DNA from: Aurantimonas coralicida
GTDB lineage: Bacteria > Pseudomonadota > Alphaproteobacteria > Rhizobiales > Rhizobiaceae
Length of the DNA: 64,000 nt
Assembly: GCA_011050685.1 (NCBI GenBank)
Contig: DRFF01000143.1
Span: 1-64,000, forward strand
Reading direction: 5' to 3'
In this document: one piece after another, positions 42,923 through 51,739 of the stretch
Numbering within the stretch: position 1 is the stretch's first letter
Layout of the letters: every line of letters starts with the position of its first letter
Notes under the pieces: generated by a model
The model's database searches: none
What the model saw: only the letters and a program-made list of their open reading frames with translations
Told to the model about the DNA's origin: nothing
Translations under genes and position numbers: made by a program

Positions 42923-42930
42923 AACTAGTT
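42923..42930. promoter_or_regulatory. A/T-rich divergent control region with AACTAGTT palindrome
   Basis: Between the divergent DHFR-like and MarR genes there is an A/T-rich block (about 42918-42960) that includes the palindrome AACTAGTT. Palindromes of this sort near a MarR gene are often its own operator; only position supports it. Confidence 0.3.
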
Positions 42931-42967
42931 AAAAGATTGATGGCCGGCTATCGGTCAATAAACCGGC

Positions 42968-43456
42968 ATGGATATGAACATAACAGTCCCCCTTGTATCG
43001 GAAGCGAGAATGGATCCCGGCCAGTCATTGGCCATCCTCCCCTCGCTTCTTTCGATTGCGAAATCGACACGCGCCTTTCAGGCGCTGCTGCTGGCCGAAA
43101 TTGGTCTTCATCCCGGCCAGGATCAATTGCTGGACAGCCTTGACCCGGCCAATCCGACGAGCGTGTCGATGCTCGCCGACCGGTTGTCGGTCCGACCTTC
43201 AACGGTATCGAAGATGCTCGACAGGCTGATCGATAGAGGGCTGGTGGCGCGCACGCCCAATATCCGAGACGCCCGACAGACCATGGTCCAGCTGACACCG
43301 ATGGGCGAGGAGGCGCAGGTCGCCATTCGCGATATCTGGCACCGTCTGGAAGACGATCTGGCGACTTCCATCCCGTCAGGGGATATCGCCGCGCTCAACC
43401 GGTCTTTGATGCATGTCGGTGAAATTCTCGCTCAGAAACTGCGCCGACTCCGCTAA
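42968..43456 (+). CDS. MarR-family transcriptional regulator
   Basis: 162 residues, with a central winged helix: LLDSLDPANPTSVSMLADRLSVRPSTVSKMLDRLIDRGLVARTPNIRDARQTMVQLTPMGEEA (about 55-117), including the DxR wing motif RDARQ. The N- and C-terminal helices form the dimer interface. The ligand and targets are unknown. The gene is divergent from the DHFR-like gene and convergent with mmsA. Confidence 0.9.
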   Translation: MDMNITVPLVSEARMDPGQSLAILPSLLSIAKSTRAFQALLLAEIGLHPGQDQLLDSLDPANPTSVSMLADRLSVRPSTVSKMLDRLIDRGLVARTPNIRDARQTMVQLTPMGEEAQVAIRDIWHRLEDDLATSIPSGDIAALNRSLMHVGEILAQKLRRLR

Positions 43457-43564
43457 TCGAAGGCCGCGAAAGCGCGGTCGCCATCGCAGCGTCTATCGCT
43501 TCGAAATATTCTGACCACTGCGCGGCTGCGGCTGTTTCCGCCGCACAGACGTCTCGACGCAAAC

Positions 43565-43584
43565 CGGGCGCCCTTGGGCGCCCG
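43565..43584. terminator. Convergent stem-loop between marR and mmsA
   Basis: CGGGCGCCC (43565-43573) and GGGCGCCCG (43576-43584) are perfect inverted repeats with two bases between. It lies in the 155-bp gap between convergent genes. No long T-run follows on either side, so its termination strength is uncertain. Confidence 0.5.
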
Positions 43585-43611
43585 TTCGCATGCACGAACT
43601 TGATATCGCGA

Positions 43612-45111
43612 TCAGCCCATGGCCTTGAAGTTGAATTCGGCGCCGTCCTTGATGCCCGACGGCCAGCGCTGGGTCACCGTCTTGGTCCGGGTGTAAAAGC
43701 GGAAAGCGTCGGGGCCATGCTGGTTGAGATCGCCGAAGCCGGAGGCCTTCCAGCCGCCGAAGGTGTAATAGGCGAGCGGCACCGGGATCGGCACGTTGAC
43801 GCCGACCATGCCGATATTGATGCGGCTGGCGAAGTCGCGTGCCGCGTCGCCGTCGCGGGTGTAGATCGCGACGCCGTTGCCGTATTCGTGCTCCATCGGC
43901 AGCGACAGGGCTTCCTCGTAGTTCTTGGCGCGCACCACCGACAGGACGGGGCCGAAGATCTCGGTCTTGTAGATGTCCATGTCGCGGGTGACGTCGTCGA
44001 ACAGGCAGGCGCCGACGAAAAACCCGTCCTCATAGCCCTGCATCTTGAAGCCGCGACCGTCGACGACAAGCTTTGCGCCTTCCTCGACACCCCGATCGAT
44101 GAGGCCCAGAACGCGCTTTTTCGCCTCGCCGGTGACCAGCGGTCCCATATCGACGTCGTCGCCGGCCGTATAGGGGGCAATCTTCAGCGCCTCGACCCTC
44201 GGGATCAGCTTTTCGACTAGCCGGTTCGCGGTCTCCTCGCCGACAGGCACCGCGACCGAGACCGCCATGCAGCGCTCGCCAGCCGCGCCGTAGCCGGCGC
44301 CGATCAACGCGTCGGCCGCCTTGTCGATGTCGGCGTCGGGCATGATGATCATGTGGTTCTTGGCGCCGCCAAAGCACTGGACGCGCTTGCCGTTGGCGCA
44401 GCCGCGCGAATAAATGTACTGGGCGATCGGGGTCGAGCCGACGAAGCCGATGGCCTGGATGTCGGGGTCGTCGAGGATCGCGTCGACCGCGCCCTTGTCG
44501 CCGTTGACGACGTTGAGAATTCCCTCCGGCAGCCCAGCCTCGACCATCAGTTCGGCGAGCATGATCGGCACCGACGGGTCGCGCTCCGACGGCTTCAGGA
44601 TGAAGGCGTTGCCGCAGGCGATCGCCGGCGCGAACTTCCACATCGGGATCATCGCCGGAAAGTTGAACGGGGTGATGCCGGCGACGACGCCGAGCGGCTG
44701 GCGGATCGAATAGATGTCGATGCCAGGGCCGGCACCTTCGGTGAATTCACCCTTCAGAAGGTGCGGGAGGCCGATGCAGAACTCGACGACCTCGAGCCCG
44801 CGCTGTACGTCGCCCTTGGCGTCGGGGATGGTCTTGCCGTGCTCGCGCGACAGCGCCTCGGCGAGCTTGTCCATGTCGCGATTGAGCAGTTCGACGAACT
44901 TCATCATCACGCGGGCGCGTCGCTGCGGATTAGTCGCCGCCCAGGCCGGCTGGGCCGTCTTGGCGTTCTCGACGGCGGTGCGAAGCTCGTCGGCGCTCGC
45001 CAGCGCGACCTTGGCCTGGACCTCGCCAGTCGCCGGATTGAACACGTCGGCGGTGCGTCCGCTGGTGCCGGCGACGCGCTTGCCGCCAATGTAGTGACCG
45101 ATCTGTTCCAT
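43612..45111 (-). CDS. mmsA: CoA-acylating methylmalonate-semialdehyde dehydrogenase
   Basis: 499 residues of the aldehyde dehydrogenase superfamily. ITPFNFPAMIPMWKFAPAIACGNAFILKPSE binds NAD. The catalytic cysteine lies in GAAGERCMAVS (Cys281). CFGGAKNHMIIMPDAD and the absence of the usual general-base glutamate region favour the CoA-acylating MmsA type, which converts methylmalonate or malonate semialdehyde to propionyl- or acetyl-CoA in valine, inositol and pyrimidine breakdown. GAGGAGGAA precedes ATG 45111; an extended frame to 45189 is not needed. The divergent LysR gene is its likely regulator. Confidence 0.94.
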   Translation of the reverse strand: MEQIGHYIGGKRVAGTSGRTADVFNPATGEVQAKVALASADELRTAVENAKTAQPAWAATNPQRRARVMMKFVELLNRDMDKLAEALSREHGKTIPDAKGDVQRGLEVVEFCIGLPHLLKGEFTEGAGPGIDIYSIRQPLGVVAGITPFNFPAMIPMWKFAPAIACGNAFILKPSERDPSVPIMLAELMVEAGLPEGILNVVNGDKGAVDAILDDPDIQAIGFVGSTPIAQYIYSRGCANGKRVQCFGGAKNHMIIMPDADIDKAADALIGAGYGAAGERCMAVSVAVPVGEETANRLVEKLIPRVEALKIAPYTAGDDVDMGPLVTGEAKKRVLGLIDRGVEEGAKLVVDGRGFKMQGYEDGFFVGACLFDDVTRDMDIYKTEIFGPVLSVVRAKNYEEALSLPMEHEYGNGVAIYTRDGDAARDFASRINIGMVGVNVPIPVPLAYYTFGGWKASGFGDLNQHGPDAFRFYTRTKTVTQRWPSGIKDGAEFNFKAMG

Positions 45112-45175
45112 CTGGTTCCTCCTCAGGATTTTGCCTTGCCGTCTATCTCGCGCGGCACCGGCGAAAAGCCAATCC

Positions 45176-45201
45176 TTCGCATCGCGCATCCATTGTGCGA
45201 A
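45176..45201. promoter_or_regulatory. Candidate LysR binding site in mmsA-lysR gap
   Basis: TTCGCA (45176-45181) and TGCGAA (45196-45201) form an inverted repeat in the divergent gap between mmsA and the LysR gene. The region also contains T-N11-A patterns expected of LysR boxes. Assignment is by position and symmetry only. Confidence 0.35.
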
Positions 45202-45232
45202 AAGTAACGTCCATCAGGCCGGAGCAGAGCGA

Positions 45233-46120
45233 ATGGGCATGAATTGGGATGACGTCCGGCTGTTTCTGGCGGTGGCGCGGGCCGGGCAGATTCTGGCCGC
45301 AGCGCGGCGGCTGGAACTGAACCACGCAACCGTCGGGCGACGGCTGACGGCGCTGGAGACGGCCTTCGGCGCCCGGCTCCTGGTTCGCCGGCCGAACGGC
45401 TGCGAACTCACCGACACCGGCCGGGCATTTCTGGAACAGGCCGAGCGCATGGAAGCGGCTATGCTCACCGCCCGCGCCGCTGTCGGCGGCACCGACATCG
45501 CGCTGTCCGGCACCGTGCGGGTTGGCGCGCCGGACGGCTTCGGCACCGTTTTCCTCGCCCCCCGTCTCTGGCAATTGACCGAGCGCCATCCGAACCTCAC
45601 CGTGCAACTCGTCCCGGTGCCCCGCGCCTTTTCGATCTCGCGCCGCGAAGCCGACATCGCCATCACCATCGAACGACCCGAGACGGGGCGTCTGGTCGCC
45701 GCCAAGCTTACCGACTATGCGCTCGGGCTTTACGCCGCCCCGGCCTATCTCGCCGAACACGGAGAGCCGCGCACGCTCGCGGACCTCGCCGTTCACCGCC
45801 TTGTCGGCGCCGTCGAGGACCTCTTGTACAGTCCGAAACTGGCCTATTACGGCGACGTCACCGCCGAGTGGCCGTCGCGTTTCGAGGTGTCGAGCGCGCT
45901 GGGCCAGACCGAGGCGGTGGCCGCCGGCGCCGGCATCGGCATTCTGCACGGCTTCATGGCGGCGGGGCGCGCGGACCTTGTCCGCGTGCTGCCGGAGCAG
46001 ACGATCCACCGGGCCTACTGGCTGGTCTATCACGAGAGCGTCCGGGACGTGCGCCGCATCGCCGCCGTGGCCGATTTCATCCGCGAGATCGTGGCGACGG
46101 ACCGCGCCGCCTTTGCATGA
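45233..46120 (+). CDS. LysR-family transcriptional regulator
   Basis: 295 residues: N-terminal winged helix (MNWDDVRLFLAVARAGQILAAARRLELNHATVGRRLTALETAFGARLLVRRPNGCELTDTG) and a C-terminal periplasmic-binding-fold effector domain from about residue 95. ATG 45233 has GGAG upstream; ATG 45239 is the alternative. It is divergent from mmsA and probably controls it. Its stop overlaps the next gene's first ATG (ATGA), so the phospholipase-like gene may be read through from it. Confidence 0.9.
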   Translation: MGMNWDDVRLFLAVARAGQILAAARRLELNHATVGRRLTALETAFGARLLVRRPNGCELTDTGRAFLEQAERMEAAMLTARAAVGGTDIALSGTVRVGAPDGFGTVFLAPRLWQLTERHPNLTVQLVPVPRAFSISRREADIAITIERPETGRLVAAKLTDYALGLYAAPAYLAEHGEPRTLADLAVHRLVGAVEDLLYSPKLAYYGDVTAEWPSRFEVSSALGQTEAVAAGAGIGILHGFMAAGRADLVRVLPEQTIHRAYWLVYHESVRDVRRIAAVADFIREIVATDRAAFA

Positions 46121-47727
46121 TCGATCCCAGCGAGAGAACCAATGTCATGACTGACTATCGGAGCTTCACCGTAATCACTGAAAATGGCGCATCCGGGATG
46201 GCAGAGGGCGCAGTGGCTGTTATGAGCGAAGCGGATAATGGCACGGCTCAGGAACTCATGCAGAATCTCGACGACACAGGACAATCCATCGCTTCCGGCC
46301 AAACGAGCGAGCCCGTGACCCGAATTCTGAAGGCGGGGCGCAATTGCCGCGATGTCACGCTCACCCATCGCGCCGCTCTTTTGGTCGATGGCAGCGAATA
46401 TTTTCCGCGCCTGGCGGAATCTCTGCGCATGGCGCGGCGGTCGATCTTTATCGTCGGCTGGGATTTCGACGGGCATATCCACCTGCGGCGCGACGAAGAC
46501 GGGAATGGGCACGATGCCCTGGGTCCACTGCTGCGCGAGTTGGTGGAAGCCAACCCGGAGCTGGAAGTTCGAATCCTGGTCTGGAGCGTGGCGCTGGCGC
46601 ACGCGCCCGGCAGCTCGATGGATCTGATCTTCGGCGCGGACTGGCAGGACCACCCCCGCATCACTGTGCGTCTCGACAGCGATCACCCGCTCTATGCCGC
46701 GCATCACCAGAAGATCGTCAGCATCGACGACAGTCTGGCATTCGCCGGGGGCATCGACCTCACCGTCGAGCGCTGGGACAGTCCCGGTCATGCGCCGGAG
46801 GATCCCGCAAGGCGGGCCGACGGCGACGCGTACCGGCCGGTTCACGACATGCAGATGCTGCTCGATTCGGATGCCGCGGCGCAGGTGGCCGACATCGCTC
46901 GGTTGCGTTGGTGCCGAGCGACGAAGGAAGACCTTGCCCCACTGGGCGACCGGGTCGACCTCTGGCCGAAGGACGTGGTTCCCGACTTCGAAAACGTTCC
47001 CCTCGGCGTCGCCTGTACCCTGCCCGGCTGGAATGGCCACACACCCGTGCATGAGGTGGCGGCACTGATCGCCGATGCGCTGTCGGCAGCGCGGCATACC
47101 ATCTATATCGAGACGCAATATCTCGCGGCACCGATGGTCGCTGGCATCCTGGCTAAGGCGCTGGCGCGAGCCGACGGCCCCGAGATCGTGATCGTGACGA
47201 CACAGACCCTCAACGGTTTCATCGAACAGATCGCCATGGGCTTGAATCGCGATCGGCTCATTCGCCGCCTGCGTAAGGCCGACCGGTTCAAGCGGCTGCG
47301 GGTCTTCTATCCGCTGTCGGACGGAAGCCGCGATGACGCCGAAATCCTGATCCACGCCAAGCTGATCGTCATCGACGACAGCTTTCTGAGAGTCGGCTCT
47401 TCCAATCTCAATAACCGCTCGCTCGGGCTCGACACCGAATGCGATATCGGCGTCGAGGCAAACAACACGCCGTCCCGCCGGGCGATCGAGCGTCTGCGAA
47501 ACCAGCTTGTGGGCGAACATCTTGCGGTCGATCCTTCACGTGTCGCCGAAGCGATCGCGGCGGAGGGATCGCTGGTCCGGGCGATCGATCGGTTGAATGA
47601 TGCCGGGCGGCTCCGTCCCTTCGCGGCGATGTCGGATCGCGGACCGTCGCGGCGCATTCCCTTCACCAGCTTGCTCGACCCGACCCGGCCGTTCAACCTG
47701 TCAAGCTGGCTGCCGCGCAAACGGTAG
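46117..47727 (+). CDS. Phospholipase D-superfamily protein (cardiolipin synthase/PLD-like)
   Basis: 536 residues from ATG 46117; ATG 46147, and even 46222, are possible later starts because the first 60 or so residues are low in homology. Two HKD motifs are present: HHQKIVSIDDSLAFAGGIDL (from residue 196) and IHAKLIVIDDSFLRVGSSNLNNRS (near 410). FIVGWDFDGHIHLRR precedes the first domain, as in PLD-type enzymes. It would transfer phosphatidyl groups or hydrolyse phosphodiesters at the membrane. The ybhN- and ybhP-like genes that face it recall the E. coli ybhP-clsB-ybhN operon, which favours a ClsB-like lipid role. Confidence 0.85.
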   Translation: MIDPSERTNVMTDYRSFTVITENGASGMAEGAVAVMSEADNGTAQELMQNLDDTGQSIASGQTSEPVTRILKAGRNCRDVTLTHRAALLVDGSEYFPRLAESLRMARRSIFIVGWDFDGHIHLRRDEDGNGHDALGPLLRELVEANPELEVRILVWSVALAHAPGSSMDLIFGADWQDHPRITVRLDSDHPLYAAHHQKIVSIDDSLAFAGGIDLTVERWDSPGHAPEDPARRADGDAYRPVHDMQMLLDSDAAAQVADIARLRWCRATKEDLAPLGDRVDLWPKDVVPDFENVPLGVACTLPGWNGHTPVHEVAALIADALSAARHTIYIETQYLAAPMVAGILAKALARADGPEIVIVTTQTLNGFIEQIAMGLNRDRLIRRLRKADRFKRLRVFYPLSDGSRDDAEILIHAKLIVIDDSFLRVGSSNLNNRSLGLDTECDIGVEANNTPSRRAIERLRNQLVGEHLAVDPSRVAEAIAAEGSLVRAIDRLNDAGRLRPFAAMSDRGPSRRIPFTSLLDPTRPFNLSSWLPRKR

Positions 47728-48732
47728 TCACCTCTCTGCCGACACGTCCTTTGACGCCTTGCTCCGCCAGACCAGTTCGGTCACCGCGAACACGATGCTG
47801 CCGGTCACGAGCGGGGCGAGAAAATAGACGAAGCGGAAGACCAGAAGCGCCCCGATCACGTTGGCCTGCGGCAGCAGGTACACGACCACGGCCTCGATAA
47901 TGCCGAGACCGCCGGGCACATGCGTGATGAGGACGCCCATATTGGCCAATACGAACGCCGTCGCGGCGGTCAGATAGGGAATCTCGGTCACCGCGCTGAG
48001 CGCCTGGTGAAGGCAAGCCGCGACCAGCGCGAAATTCAGGCTGCCGAGAGCGACCTGGGCAAGCGCAAGCCGAAGATCGGGCATCTCCAGCGTCCATTTG
48101 CGGATACGCAGACGGCCTTTGACGAAGGCCGCGGCAACGAGATAGAGCGCCGTCGCGGCCAAGGATCCGATGCCCAATGCCAGGACAAGCGGTTGCGAGA
48201 CACCGATCAGCTTGGCCGCCAGCGCCGGGCGTAAGAGGATCGACACCCCGCCGAGCGTCGCCAGGCCGACCCCGACCGTCATTCCCGAAAATAGAATGAT
48301 CTTGGAAACATCTCCGGCCGAAAGCCCCCATCTGGAATAGAAACGGTAGCGGATCGCACCGCTGCTGAGGCCGGCAAAGCCGATGCTGTGGCCCAACGAC
48401 AATGAGACGAACGAGGTAAGCGCGACACGCGGATAAGCGAGGCGCTTGCCAACGTAACGAACTGCGAGGGCGTCGAAGCCGGTGAGACAAAGATAGCTCG
48501 CGGCGGCGAACAGTCCGGCGCTCGCGAGCCGACCGAGCGGAAACGACGTGACAGATTGGACAAGCTCGTCGAAGCTGTAGCGACCGAGCGTGCGGTAGAG
48601 CAGCCAACCCGCCAGCAGCATTCCCGCCACGACCATCCCGCGCATCAGCCATATGCGCCACGAGATCACGTCGCCCTCCAAGTCTTTATCCGATCCCGCA
48701 ACTGCGCGATCCTCGTTGACGGTGTCGGTCAT
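47728..48732 (-). CDS. YbhN/lysylphosphatidylglycerol synthetase-type membrane protein
   Basis: 334 residues, seven or eight membrane segments, in the family of the MprF flippase domain (UPF0104/YbhN). LTGFDALAVRYVGKRLAYPRVALTSFVSLSLGHSIGFAGLSSGAIRYRFYSRWGLS and ITHVPGGLGIIEAVVVYLLP are the conserved parts. ATG 48732 overlaps the stop of the upstream exonuclease-like gene (ATGA). The gene ends directly against the convergent phospholipase gene with no spacer. A lipid transport or flipping role is likely but not shown. Confidence 0.85.
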   Translation of the reverse strand: MTDTVNEDRAVAGSDKDLEGDVISWRIWLMRGMVVAGMLLAGWLLYRTLGRYSFDELVQSVTSFPLGRLASAGLFAAASYLCLTGFDALAVRYVGKRLAYPRVALTSFVSLSLGHSIGFAGLSSGAIRYRFYSRWGLSAGDVSKIILFSGMTVGVGLATLGGVSILLRPALAAKLIGVSQPLVLALGIGSLAATALYLVAAAFVKGRLRIRKWTLEMPDLRLALAQVALGSLNFALVAACLHQALSAVTEIPYLTAATAFVLANMGVLITHVPGGLGIIEAVVVYLLPQANVIGALLVFRFVYFLAPLVTGSIVFAVTELVWRSKASKDVSAER

Positions 48733-49490
48733 CAGGCGGCTCCGTTGGCGGGCGGCAGCGGTGTCAGCTCGAGTTCGAGCAGCAGCGGCAGGTGATCGGA
48801 CGCGACCCGCGTCAGCGGCGTCCGGATGCTGGTGACGGATCGCACCGAGACGGCTCCGCGCAGGAAAGCGTGATCGATACGCAGTAACGGCAGCCGGCTC
48901 GGGTAGGTCGCGCCCGGATCGCAATTCCCGGCCAGATGGCGGGCTTCCGACAGATCTTGCGCCAGCCGCCGGTAGGCTCGGGACCGTGGGACCGCATTAA
49001 AGTCGCCTATCAGGACAGCGGGATCCTGGCACCGGGGATGCGCCAGCCAATCGTCGCCCAGCACGGTCTCGGCCTGACGCAAGCGTTCGCCGCCATTGAG
49101 ACCGAAATGGGTGTTGATCACCTGCAACTCCTTTCCCGCCACATCCACGGACACCCACAACGCGCCACGGGGCTCCAGATTCGGCCGCCCCGCAAGTCCC
49201 GGCAGCGGCCCGGCTTGCATCAACCGTGACGGACGCCGCGTCAGGATAGCATCGCCATACTGTTCTTCCTGGACGGTGAGCGCCGGATGGAAGTGGGTCA
49301 TCATGCCGAGGAGGCGCGCGATGTCAGCAGCCTGATCGGCCGCCCCCGTCCGCCTGCGGCCGACATCGACCTCCTGAAGCGCGACGATATCCGCGTCGCA
49401 CTCGGCAATGACCTCGGCGATCCGCTCCGGCGACAGATTGCGATCCGTCCCGATGCAGCGGTGGATGTTGTAGGACAGGAGGCGGATCAT
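48732..49490 (-). CDS. Endonuclease/exonuclease/phosphatase-family protein (YbhP-like)
   Basis: 252 residues of the EEP fold: LLSYNIHRCIGTDRNLSPERIAEVIAECDADIVALQEVD at the N-terminus (Asn and metal-binding Glu), INTHFGLN, LIGDFNAVPRSRAY and, at the end, SDHLPLLLELEL (Asp-His pair). The family includes nucleases and phospholipid or inositol phosphatases. Pairing with the YbhN and phospholipase D homologues suggests a phospholipid substrate. Cytoplasmic, no signal peptide. Confidence 0.87.
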   Translation of the reverse strand: MIRLLSYNIHRCIGTDRNLSPERIAEVIAECDADIVALQEVDVGRRRTGAADQAADIARLLGMMTHFHPALTVQEEQYGDAILTRRPSRLMQAGPLPGLAGRPNLEPRGALWVSVDVAGKELQVINTHFGLNGGERLRQAETVLGDDWLAHPRCQDPAVLIGDFNAVPRSRAYRRLAQDLSEARHLAGNCDPGATYPSRLPLLRIDHAFLRGAVSVRSVTSIRTPLTRVASDHLPLLLELELTPLPPANGAA

Positions 49491-49820
49491 GAATGCCGCA
49501 ACCGCCCGACCTCAAAGTTCTCGTTCAATCAAATCACCTGTCCGACTCACGCGCCGACCGAAAGACTGGCCGAACGATTGACTAGACATCCCGAGATATG
49601 GCGCTGGCCTTTCCCGAAAAGGGAGAAAGCCTGTCCGCCGAGACGCAATTGCCGCGCTGCAGATGCCGTAAGCACCGCCGGCGGAGACCCGATCTGCAGG
49701 CCGAGATCGATAAAACCGGCCCGCACGTCACTTGGGCGGCTCCATGGCGGCCTCATACCAACCTGCGGCGATCGTCCCGTCGAATGGGTTCCTATCACCG
49801 CAGGTTGGTATAACGGCTGA
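49491..49820. other. Gene-free gap (330 bp)
   Basis: No gene is seen. The last 66 bases contain the short copy of the inverted-repeat element (49755-49811). The upstream part, about 49500-49640, is less GC-rich than its surroundings and could hold the promoter for the minus-strand exonuclease-like gene, but I cannot point to clear hexamers. Confidence 0.4.
49755..49811. repeat. Inverted-repeat element, short copy
   Basis: A 57-bp palindrome: ATACCAACCTGCGG at the left end and its complement CCGCAGGTTGGTAT at the right. The right arm (reverse complement from 49811) matches the left arm of the copy at 196-473 for over 30 bases, including the CCTATCACCGCAGG segment, but the 200-bp interior is missing. 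It ends ten bases past the stop of the last gene of the large minus-strand operon and would fold into a strong hairpin in that transcript. Confidence 0.8.
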
Positions 49821-50729
49821 TCAGCTCTGACGCGGATCGAGCGCGTCCCGCAAACCGTCCCCGAGGAGATTGAATCCCAGGACAAGAAGGAAGATGGCAA
49901 TGCCGGGGAAAATCGACATCCAGGGCGCCTGGCCCATGTAGTTTTTCGCCGTATTGAGCATCGAACCCCAGGACGGGTCAGGTGGCTGCTGGCCGAGCCC
50001 CAGGAAGGACAGGCTGGCTTCGGCGATGATAGCGGTTGCGATGGTCAGCGTCGCCTGGACGATCAACGGCGGCAGGATGTTCGGGAAGACGTAACGGATC
50101 AGGATCCAGCGATTCGGCAAGCCGATCGCCTCGGCACCCTCGACATAGTCCTCAGACTTGACCGACAGCGTCTGTGCGCGCGCCAACCTGATGAAGATCG
50201 GCGTCTGCGAGAAGCCGATAGCGATCATCGCATTGGTGAGGCTCGGTCCCAGGAAGGCGGCGAGCGCGATAGCGAGGATCAGGAAGGGGATCGACAGGAG
50301 CGCGTCGGCGACCCGCGAGATCGCCATGTCGGTCCAGCCGCCGAAGAAGCCGGCAAGGATGCCCAAGGGCACCCCGACGATGACCGCGATCGCCACGGAC
50401 ACGACGCCTGCCAGCAACGATGCCCGAGCGCCGAAGGCCATGCGGCTGAAGATGTCGCGCCCCAGTTCGTCGGTACCGAAATAATTGGCCAGCGATGGCG
50501 CCTTGCGGATCGTCAGGAAGCTCGTCTTCAACGGGTCGTCGGTGGCGATCAGCGGCGCGAGGATCGCGACCGCTACGAAGACAAGGACGACGAGGCCGCC
50601 GAAGATCGCCGCCTTGCTGGCAAGGAATTTCTTCAGTGCCCTGTTTCCGGCCTTCGGCAACGCCGCGTCCGGGACATTTACCTCCGGCACCTTGACGTCT
50701 GCGGCCGTGATCGGAAGCGCATCGGACAT
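49821..50729 (-). CDS. ABC transporter permease (DppC-like), system 2
   Basis: 302 residues with the DppC/OppC layout: a long cytoplasmic N-terminus, a first membrane segment, the FGTDELGRDIFSRMAFGARASLLAGV segment, and the EAA loop EGAEAIGLPNRWILIRYVFPNILPPL that contacts the ATPases. It is the last gene of the amide-sensor operon, one base after dppB. Substrate probably an amide, peptide or related cation. Confidence 0.9.
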   Translation of the reverse strand: MSDALPITAADVKVPEVNVPDAALPKAGNRALKKFLASKAAIFGGLVVLVFVAVAILAPLIATDDPLKTSFLTIRKAPSLANYFGTDELGRDIFSRMAFGARASLLAGVVSVAIAVIVGVPLGILAGFFGGWTDMAISRVADALLSIPFLILAIALAAFLGPSLTNAMIAIGFSQTPIFIRLARAQTLSVKSEDYVEGAEAIGLPNRWILIRYVFPNILPPLIVQATLTIATAIIAEASLSFLGLGQQPPDPSWGSMLNTAKNYMGQAPWMSIFPGIAIFLLVLGFNLLGDGLRDALDPRQS

Positions 50730-50730
50730 G

Positions 50731-51687
50731 TCAGGCGCCCCTCAGCCGCGGGTTGATCAGAATGTAGACGACGTCGGCGAGGAGATTCATGACGATGAAG
50801 CCGATCGCGGTGCACAGGACAATGCCCTGGACGACGGCATAGTCGCGCGTGAACACCGCGTCGACGACGAGCTTCCCGAAGCCGGGGATGGAGAAGATCT
50901 GCTCGGTCAGCACAGCGCCGCCGAGGAGTTCGCCGAAGAGCAGCGTCATCAAGGTGACGATCGGCACCAGGGCGTTGCGCATCGCGTGCTTCATGATCAC
51001 GGTGCGCTCATAAAGACCCTTGGCCCGCGCCGTGCGGATATAGTCGGCGCCCAGGACCTCGATCATCGCCGAGCGCGTGTGGCGCATCAAGGTCGCTGCA
51101 AGGGCCGTGCCCAGGACAAACGCCGGCATCAGCATGGTCTTGATCGACAACCCGAGATCGCGCGCCGGCGAAACATAGCCGGACGCCGGTAGCCAGCCGA
51201 GTTGCACCGAGACCAGAAAAATCAGGAGGATTCCGAGCCAGAAGTTCGGAATCGACAAGCCCGACAAGGCGAAGAAGTTGGCGAGATAGTCGGTGATCGT
51301 GCCCTTTTTTACGGCCGCCAATATGCCGGCGGGAACTCCGACCAGTATCGCGACGATCATCGCCATGACGGCGAGCTGTATGGTGACCGGCAGCTTTTGG
51401 GCGATCAGCGTCGTCACCGGCACGTCGGTGCGAAGCGACCTGCCAAAATCGCCCTGCGCTATCTGCGTCACCCAGGCGCCATACTGCACCGGCAGCGGGT
51501 CGTTGAGGCGATATTTCTCGCGAATGAACTCCACCACCTTGGGATCGCGTTCCTCGCCGGCGATCATCAGCGCCGGGTCGCCCGGCAGAAGCTTCTGCAG
51601 GGTAAAGACCAGCATCGACACGATGATGATCGTCGGGATGGCGACGAGGATGCGCCTGAGGATCAACTGGCCCATGAAAAGCTCCAT
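50731..51687 (-). CDS. ABC transporter permease (DppB-like), system 2
   Basis: 318 residues, six membrane segments. The DppB hallmarks are ILRRILVAIPTIIIVSMLVFTLQKLLPGDPA, the EAA loop DYIRTARAKGLYERTVIMKHAMRNALVPIVT and GELLGGAVLTEQIFSIPGFGKL. The start may be ATG 51687 or ATG 51675. It pairs with the adjoining DppC-like permease. Confidence 0.9.
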   Translation of the reverse strand: MELFMGQLILRRILVAIPTIIIVSMLVFTLQKLLPGDPALMIAGEERDPKVVEFIREKYRLNDPLPVQYGAWVTQIAQGDFGRSLRTDVPVTTLIAQKLPVTIQLAVMAMIVAILVGVPAGILAAVKKGTITDYLANFFALSGLSIPNFWLGILLIFLVSVQLGWLPASGYVSPARDLGLSIKTMLMPAFVLGTALAATLMRHTRSAMIEVLGADYIRTARAKGLYERTVIMKHAMRNALVPIVTLMTLLFGELLGGAVLTEQIFSIPGFGKLVVDAVFTRDYAVVQGIVLCTAIGFIVMNLLADVVYILINPRLRGA

Positions 51688-51693
51688 GAAAGA

Positions 51694-51720
51694 GGCGGCG
51701 GGCGATCCTCGCCCGCCGCC
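51694..51720 (-). promoter_or_regulatory. Intercistronic stem-loop between dppA-like and dppB-like genes
   Basis: GGCGGCGGGCGA (51694-51705) and TCGCCCGCCGCC (51709-51720) form a perfect 12-pair stem with a three-base loop, directly after the binding-protein stop on the minus strand. It has no T-run. It is likely to protect the binding-protein mRNA end and lower permease expression. Confidence 0.6.
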
Positions 51721-51739
51721 GGTCGCGGTGTGCCTGGGC

